Assembly (NCBI GenBank): GCA_018806985.1
Contig: JADANN010000200.1
Span: 141,001 to 205,000, forward strand
Source of the DNA: Angiostrongylus vasorum
Lineage: Eukaryota; Nematoda; Chromadorea; Rhabditida; Metastrongylidae
Length of the DNA: 64,000 bases
Direction: 5' to 3'
This document shows positions 57,863 to 64,000 of this stretch, in pieces (position 1 is the first letter of the stretch; the number at the start of each line of letters is the position of its first letter). The notes under the pieces are model-generated. The model was not told the DNA's origin and did no database searches. It saw only the letters and a program-made list of their open reading frames with translations. A program made the position numbers and the translations under genes.

Positions 57863-58974
57863 ACACAACATTTTTTTACTTTAGATATGTTTAGAGAAAA
57901 AATTAGAAAGCCGAAAACGAATCTGCAATTTTCAAAAAAATCTCTTCTTTTGAACGAAATATCGGTCGTTACGTTAGTTTCGTTTTCGAAATATGAGGCT
58001 TAACGAAAAAGCTGGAAGAAATACGTCTCGAGAACTTCAGAAAACCACAGTTTAATTTTCCTAAAATCCGATAAGTTGAGTATTATTGGCAAGAATTCGT
58101 GGATTCTACAGATTTTGATAAAATAGTAAAGTTTAATATCTGCAATGTGCTGGTTTAACCCTTTTGCGGCGAAGCCGGATTTCCAATAACTAGAGTGCTT
58201 CAAAAGCTCGGGAAGCTCGGAAATCCGTAGAGTTATAGAGTAGACGTTGCTCTATCGCACTATTGCTTACGCAAATTCTTTGCAATGTTTTTTTGAAATT
58301 TAGATATGTTTAAAACTAAAGCTTTTTAAAAGACTGGAAACCTAATTGAATGTTTTGGAACTTCGAACTCAACAGCGACAACTTCAACGGTAAACGATAG
58401 ATCGAGGAGTACCATCATATCCTGTTGCACGGAATGCGGCTTGCTAAATTGCCTTTGTGTTCAACATTAGGGCCCAAACAAAAAAAGGCAAGGGGAATGT
58501 GTTTCATATATTTTAAAAAAATTCAAAGAGGTTTCGCAGCTGTATAAAAGCAAAACAATTTCACGCCCAATACTGCCGTAAAAACACTCTTGAAGAAAAA
58601 TTCGCACCATCCAATTTTCCCGATTGTTCAATTAGGATGTTCAGTTCCACACCAACGCCACCTAAGCTGGAGAGCTGTTCGATATTTATAATCGAAAAGT
58701 TGGACTAGGAGAAAGCCTACGCCTTGGTAGAAGTCCTATGTATGTGTTCTCAAAAATAAAAAAGAACTGCCCTCTCGAAACTGTTCCCTTTGTGTTTTTT
58801 AGGAAGTTGTAGGCCATTAAACACCGTGTTTGGTGATTGGCAGATAAAGAACTGCTGGTGCCCGCTTAAAGTGATTAGCGCGAGTTAAAATGAAGCTATT
58901 CGAAGGTCGCTCTCGCGAACCTGAACTTGAATAGCTATTTTTATTCAGTATTCGAATAACTCATTAATACTCGG
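57863..58974. other. No feature recognised
   Basis: AT-rich sequence with frames of low complexity; no splice-bounded exon or repeat family. Confidence 0.4.
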
Positions 58975-59225
58975 TTGGGTTCGCTAAGCACTAATATTGG
59001 AGATGCTTTGCAATATGCACGTGATCCTTGGTTCGATCCTGCACCTCCGGTAACAAAGTCCTCTTCTGTCTTTGGTACAGACGTGTTGAAGGATAATGGA
59101 CTTGACTAGATTTGGGCATGGACTCCTGAATGTTTTTGAAAAGGCTAAACATGTATTCAGTTATGCCTAGAATGGCTCACGAATAAGGAACTGATCAACG
59201 TCGAATATTTTGTCTTTACCATTGG
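58975..59225 (+). repeat. SINE-1, plus orientation, diverged
   Basis: GGTTCGATCCTGCACCTCCG (B-box-like), GGTACAGACGTGTTGAAGG, ATGTATTCAGTTATGCC, tail AACTGATCAACGTCGAA. Confidence 0.65.
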
Positions 59226-59438
59226 TTTTTTATGCCGTTGATCTTGAAGCAGTTCGTTCTATACTCCAGCATCAATTTGTAAGCCCTTTTTACAGCTATT
59301 TTTTCTGGAAGCTTGGCGCCTTCAAAGTCTGCCAGATTGCATAATACGTACGGGGTGCTAGTTCTCCTTCCATAATAATCGGTCCGAGTGTTGATTAGCC
59401 AACCAGGAAATACAGTGATTCTTTGTCATTTTTTCCAG

Positions 59439-59626
59439 CATTTTTACACATAGATGTAACTGTCGGTTATCGGGTTCTCTACATTCTTCCACTTTCTGGT
59501 TTCTTCATATTTCCGACTTCATCCTCGAGAATTTTAAAGGGTTTTCCAGTTGTCGATTATTCTGAAAATAATCCACCAATTTTCACTACTGTCCCTTCCT
59601 ATTCCTTCACTTCCATTACTAATTGA
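59439..59626 (+). CDS. Possible terminal exon, unidentified
   Basis: Follows GTCATTTTTTCCAG and stays open 61 codons to TGA: LHIDVTVGYRVLYILPLSGF, ILKGFPVVDYSENNPPIFTT. The acceptor is good and the content plausible, but no upstream exon was found and the family is unknown. Confidence 0.3.
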
Positions 59627-60521
59627 TGGAGATTACGTGAAATGAGAAAATGAAATGAGAATTGCTGTGATTAACGACGTCGCAAATGAAGACAAGCAAC
59701 ATATACGACGAGAATTTGATGCCGTCAATGTTGGACAGGCATTTTGCTGACCGTTTGGAAGACGATATGCGGTTTTATTGATCTATAGCGTTTTTGAATG
59801 TGTGGGACGGTATGTATTTCTATTGGGACATATCATCTTTTGAGCGTGTACGTAAACATCTCCGATAGTGTTTTACATGATTGAGCTGACACGATTTTGG
59901 TGTAAACCTATACTGAACAAAGGTGTCGATTTCTCTTTTTTCGGAGTACGTTCGATATCAGTTTATGGTACACCATTGGTTGTTATTGCGACGTTATTGT
60001 TCGTTGTTACGTAGATTTCTAAGGGATGGACTTTCATGGCCGTATGGGAGGATATTTCTCTCTGTCGGGAGACCCTTCATGTGGTACGATGTGCATCAAA
60101 GTTGAAACGTACAGTGTCGACCATTCGAAATGACATATTATGTAGCGATACATTGTTCACACATGCTCTCTCTGGTCGTCCTTCGTGACCCAACTGTAAT
60201 ATGTTAGTGGGGTCGAGTAACAAGAAAGTAGTTATACTTGTTACCTAAACGGTTGACTACGTCACCTTAACAAGGATGTATAGGTGTTTTTTAATTTTCT
60301 TGCATAGTTTTCCAAGATAAAAAATATTAAACATTTCTCGGGAATTGGATGTTAGCGACTAAATCTATGGTTGCACTTGTAGCCGATGTGACGGAAACCA
60401 ATGTAGGTTTATAAATTGAAAGTGAATTTTGTGTAGGATCATGCTCTGGCTGTTCGTTTTGAAATTAAGCTTGTGTAGAAGAGATAATATTACCGGTATT
60501 GTGATAGTAAAACTTACTAAA

Positions 60522-60890
60522 GGGAGGTGGTAGCGTAATAGTAGTGATGCCGATCGTCACGTGCACAATGCTGCCTCAACCTCGCTGCTGACTTACCATC
60601 CCCTGCGATCCTTCCGAGATTGAGAAATTGCTACCGGACTTGTCAGGTAACGATTTACTCTCTGCAATACAGATGGGAGCTCTAGCCCGGATACAGCACG
60701 ATTCTAGGGAAAATCGAATCGGCCAGCATTCAACGCATGAGGAAGAAGAGGACAGTCTTTGAGCAGCAGCCGAACCCACACGCGAAGAATTCCAAGAGCT
60801 TTGTGGATGGTAGATGCGAGGAAAGGAATCGAATGCAAGCAGTGTTAGGCTTGGCACAATTGACGTGAAAGATGGGTCTTGTAAAATAAT
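60522..60890 (+). repeat. SINE-2, near full length
   Basis: Head GGAGGTGGTAGCGTAATAG, body GCTACCGGACTTGTCAGG, GGCCAGCATTCAACGCATG, GAGCAGCAGCCGAACCCAC, tail TCTTGTAAAATAATGAAG. The A box is good; the B-box position is degraded. Confidence 0.8.
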
Positions 60891-60964
60891 GAAGAAATGC
60901 TGAGTAAAATACATATAAATAGACATACCTTTATGCTGAGTGCTAGTGAGAAAGGCAAATGATA

Positions 60965-61225
60965 AAGGTCTCAGTTTTAGTAATCTCTGGAAAATGAACC
61001 ACGGGTTCGACTTCATAAAGCATCTTTAGAGGGATTAAACGCATATTTAGCCTATACAGTGACTTGAGCTAGCCCTATGGATGCATTAAGTTAGTACTCT
61101 TCTCCTTCCAGACAAGTCTGATACTAGTTTTCTGACTCAGCAGGAATGCAAGGCTTGGGGAGCTCGGCACCGATGTACGTGTTTTTGAAAGGCACCTCTA
61201 ACTACAGCGCTAGACACACTCACAT
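60965..61225 (-). repeat. SINE-1, diverged
   Basis: CCAGACAAGTCTGATACTAG, ATTTAGCCTATACAGTGAC, GGGTTCGACTTCATAAAGC and AGGCACCTCTAACTACAGCG in SINE-1 order. Only about 75 bp separate it from the preceding SINE-2. Confidence 0.7.
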
Positions 61226-62039
61226 GAGCAAGCAGTTGGTACACCAACAAATATCATGACAATTTAAAGGCTTTTGAAAGAACACATACAATTCATCAAA
61301 TATCACGAAAACGGAACTAGCAAATAAAGCGTTGTGTAGGGGACTTAAAAGAGCATGACATCTGCACGATGAAAAGTAGGGAGGATGTTGCAGGGGTGAA
61401 GGGTAAAGCGTTCGTTGTTGCTCAATTGTTTTAGTATTGCAGCCTGCAATCTACTCCACGATGCATCGAACCACATTTGCATTTTTAAAAAATTCGTTAG
61501 AACACATTGTAAAGCAAAATTTGTTGTTTTAGCTGACATGTAACGTGGTCATCTTAACAAAAAAATGAATCAGCACTGCAAAAGATAAGAGCTACTGTAA
61601 TTTCCAGACAAACTGATATCAACGTCCATCACCGTCATTTAATAGCTTTTTTTCCATTCTCTTTTTTTTATATCACGTTCAGTTAGAATACAGTCAAAAT
61701 GGACATTGAATTTAATATGTATTCTTCTTTTAATAAGCTTACACGAGTTGTTACCAGATATTTATTCTGTTAACATTTCGTCGTCTTCGTATTCAACGGA
61801 GCCGATGATCCGAGTGATGAGTCCATAGTTGCTCATCTTCCCGACGTGGCGTCTTCGTCTTCGAATCGAGTCGGATCTTCCTCATTAGAGCAATCCTCGA
61901 ATTAGGCAGTCTCATCTGACGACGCTCTTTTACACAGGACGCTGGCTGTTGATAATAGTGATAGCCATATCTGTTTGTGTTGTTGAAGGTTTCACTCTTT
62001 CTTTACTATATAAAAGGAACCTAACTAGCCTAAGAACAT
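61226..62039. other. No firm feature
   Basis: Two protein-like minus-strand frames lack splice support: 61345-61539 (ATG to TAA; MQMWFDASWSRLQAAILKQL) and an acidic one near 61800-61900 (CSNEEDPTRFEDEDATSG). Confidence 0.25.
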
Positions 62040-62290
62040 CGCGGTTCCACATGGCATTTTAAAGCATAATGTGTTCGCACAGATCCGAACATCTGACCTA
62101 CACAATGACTTACTGTAATCTACTGAAGTATCAAGCCCGCTTTTTCTGTCCTTGAAGACAGGTCTTGCAGTAATTTATCAAGTGCGACGAAACAGATGTA
62201 TTGTGTTGCCCAGTTGTGTGTTGATACGGGATCGAATCAAGAATCGCATTTGTGTGGTAGATAGCTTCCGAGTGCTGTGCTGTACGCAAC
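62040..62290 (-). repeat. SINE-1, strongly diverged
   Basis: CATCTGACCTACACAATGAC, CTACTGAAGTATCAAGCCCG and TGAAGACAGGTCTTGCAG correspond to SINE-1 body positions. Confidence 0.5.
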
Positions 62291-62559
62291 TCTGTGACAA
62301 TTTCATCATTAAGAACACACAGTGTCGCCTACGTTTCGCCTATAATGTATGCGCGAAATGCGATAAAAGGCGATCAACTGCTGTGATGCTGAAATATTTC
62401 CGAAGCTTGGACCTCAGACCAGATTCACATAATACACTACCGTGAAAAAAACAATAAGCAATGAATGAAATGAAATGAAAAGTCAACTCATTGTGGTTTC
62501 GATTACAGCCTCCGTTTACATGGGTTTAATGTCGATTTGTGCTTCCCAGATTATTCCCG

Positions 62560-62790
62560 TTGCCTGACGGGTGATTGCCGATAGCACCGGTAGCGTAAAA
62601 AGACTAGATGAGAGCAACACAGAAAGAAAGCATCAGTGGTGCCGTGCGTAACACGTGAGCCCTGGGAAGGGCAATCAACGTTCGCTCTGGACGAGGATCC
62701 AAGCTTTACAAATATCTGAGCATCATTGTGGTTACATTGTACAGATTGCTCTACCGTGAAAAAGAAAAAGTAGTACGCGGCGAATAAGAA
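62560..62790 (+). repeat. FB1-family copy with extended lead-in
   Basis: TTGCCTGACGGGTGATTGCC, tRNA-like GTGGTGCCGTGCGTAACACG and AACGTTCGCTCTGG, tail CAAATATCTGAGCATCATTG..TGCTCTACCGTG. It links the single-head copies and the inverted pairs through the shared GACGGGTGATTGC block. Confidence 0.65.
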
Positions 62791-63699
62791 AAATAAAGAT
62801 TGATCAAGTGCTTTGTTTTTGCTGTGATAGTGAAAGTAAAACTCAATGATGAGTTGTATGATTTATTCTAACAAAGTGAGGACGAATTTCTTTCCATATG
62901 CCCTACCAGTGGTTAGCGAGTTTCTTGGAGTTCGAATCTCTTCATCTAGTCCACTTCCTCATCTCCACGATGTCGCTTTGGTACAACAATCGGCCCGTAA
63001 CATTGCGTCGGAAACCAAGTTTCCAAAATCCTAGCTATGAAATTGCGGATTTTTATCTTCGGAAGGAACAAATGCTGTGTGCAAAAAAAATTGTATTGCA
63101 TGTAATCCCACTATTTAATAACTACTTTGGATGAAGCTATGATGGATCAATTCAGAAATCAGTTTGTTTGAAATAAAAGAAGATTGTCACAGTTCCGGTT
63201 TGAGACTCCCTACTTTAATTGCAGTGAGGTAACCAGATTCCCCGACCTGTTCTCCTTGCTTAAGATTTGCCGTTGTACAAATCTCCTGATGAGAGTGTCG
63301 AACTCTTTTTTCTCTTCGGTCATGTTGTGAGAATTAAGCTACTAGTACTGCACATGTCACAACCATAGTTTTTGGAGAAACAGCGACGATAATCACCATC
63401 GGGAAATAGACACCTCAATCAATGATGCGTTAACTCGACCTCGTATTTAGGAAGATTCATCTGAGTGGAACGAATTCTTCTAAATCATCCTCGTCCTCAC
63501 GGTTCAGGACCGCTTCCCTGGAAGTTGTTTTGACAACGTTTCGAAATGCTGCCATTGTTTAATGTCCAAGTTTGAACTCTTGAAGCAAAACGATGCTGTT
63601 GCAAAGCCTTAAGAGCATCAGTTAAATCAGCGTAGAATCGTTGCAAACCATATTTCGAAAAAAAATTACATACCACTTGTCGAGGAAGAAGTAAGCTTA
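62791..63699. other. No feature recognised
   Basis: Plus-strand frames at 62846-63134 overlap each other in different frames and have no splice support. Confidence 0.35.
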
Positions 63700-63960
63700 G
63701 AAATGATGCGCAGAAATCAATGGAATGAGATTTAAATGTGGTTGGAGTCTTCGTTTAGCATCTTTTCTGTTTTGTAATGGAAGTGTTTGGTTGGGTAGAT
63801 TGCGGTCAACTTGACTTCTCCAGTCTCTAACGAAGGTGAAATCCGCTGAAACGTCAGCTTTAGTGGAATAAAGACTAAAATAACACCTCGTGCTTTCTCA
63901 GCTAATATATAAAGAATAGTATACAGAAACTATTTGAGCAAAGTGTATTTATTAAAAAAA
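63700..63960 (+). mobile_element. PLE tail with decayed hammerhead
   Basis: TTTAGCATCTTTTCTGTTTTG, GGAAGTGTTTGGTTGGGTAG and GTCAACTTGACTTCTCCAG parallel 30635-30705. The motif CTAACGA, stem II GGTG/CGCT (wobble-compensated), GAAACGTC and AGCT follow. CTGANGA has lost its essential G. Confidence 0.7.
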
Positions 63961-64000
63961 TGCATTTCTGAATTTCATGATGAAAAAAAATCAGCTACTA

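Noticed and set aside
1..64000. CRISPR arrays, bacterial operons, rRNA, functional tRNA or spliced-leader genes
   Set aside because: No direct-repeat/spacer pattern, no ribosome-binding-site-led ORFs, and all tRNA-like matches lack a cloverleaf and sit at SINE heads.

Overview
This is eukaryotic DNA, almost certainly from a clade V (strongylid, hookworm-like) nematode. Evidence: AT-rich sequence, many small exons separated by introns ending in TTTCAG or TTTAG, a 52-bp intron, a major-sperm-protein (MSP) domain (nematode-typical), and an RTE-type LINE of the kind abundant in hookworms. There is no bacterial gene organisation, operon, rRNA or CRISPR. Almost all long open frames come from repeats or are chance; the genuine genes are chains of short exons that had to be read through splice sites and codon phase.

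Layout of genes. 61-5433 (-): an 11-exon class A GPCR resembling sex-peptide-receptor-related receptors, running off the left edge. 10080-14471 (+): a small three-exon gene with a complete RTE retrotransposon body (10560-13880, -) inside its second intron. 24393-24528 (-): a terminal exon next to a Penelope-like element. 32542-33258 (-): two phase-matched exons of an unidentified gene. 39334-40950 (-): an MSP-domain gene with an exon of 18-residue repeats, carrying an in-frame stop and a phase break. 43045-46093 (-): exons of a membrane protein. 48551-48951 (-): three phase-matched exons of a coiled-coil protein. 49317-49690 (+): a small His-rich protein. All gene models are inferred from sequence alone; starts are mostly unknown.

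The rest is a dense mobile-element landscape. I recognise: SINE-1, a tRNA-derived SINE (about 15 copies, both strands); SINE-2, a second tRNA-headed family (4 copies); FB1, a tRNA-like element that repeatedly occurs as head-to-head inverted pairs; RepA, an unclassified roughly 350-bp repeat (5 copies); one RTE LINE; a Helitron remnant; and a large cluster of Penelope-like element (PLE) pieces with GIY-YIG endonuclease coding sequence and hammerhead-ribozyme-like motifs. Within 15.8-31 kb there is a 2.4-3.4 kb inverted duplication (15856-19267 versus 27175-29555), one arm interrupted by an extra 1.0 kb containing SINE-2.

The most interesting signals are the hammerhead motifs in the PLE pseudo-LTRs, two of which at 56 kb have intact cores and lie back to back, the recurrent inverted FB1 pairs, and the repeat-bearing MSP gene. 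I did not find a self-contained undescribed multi-gene system.
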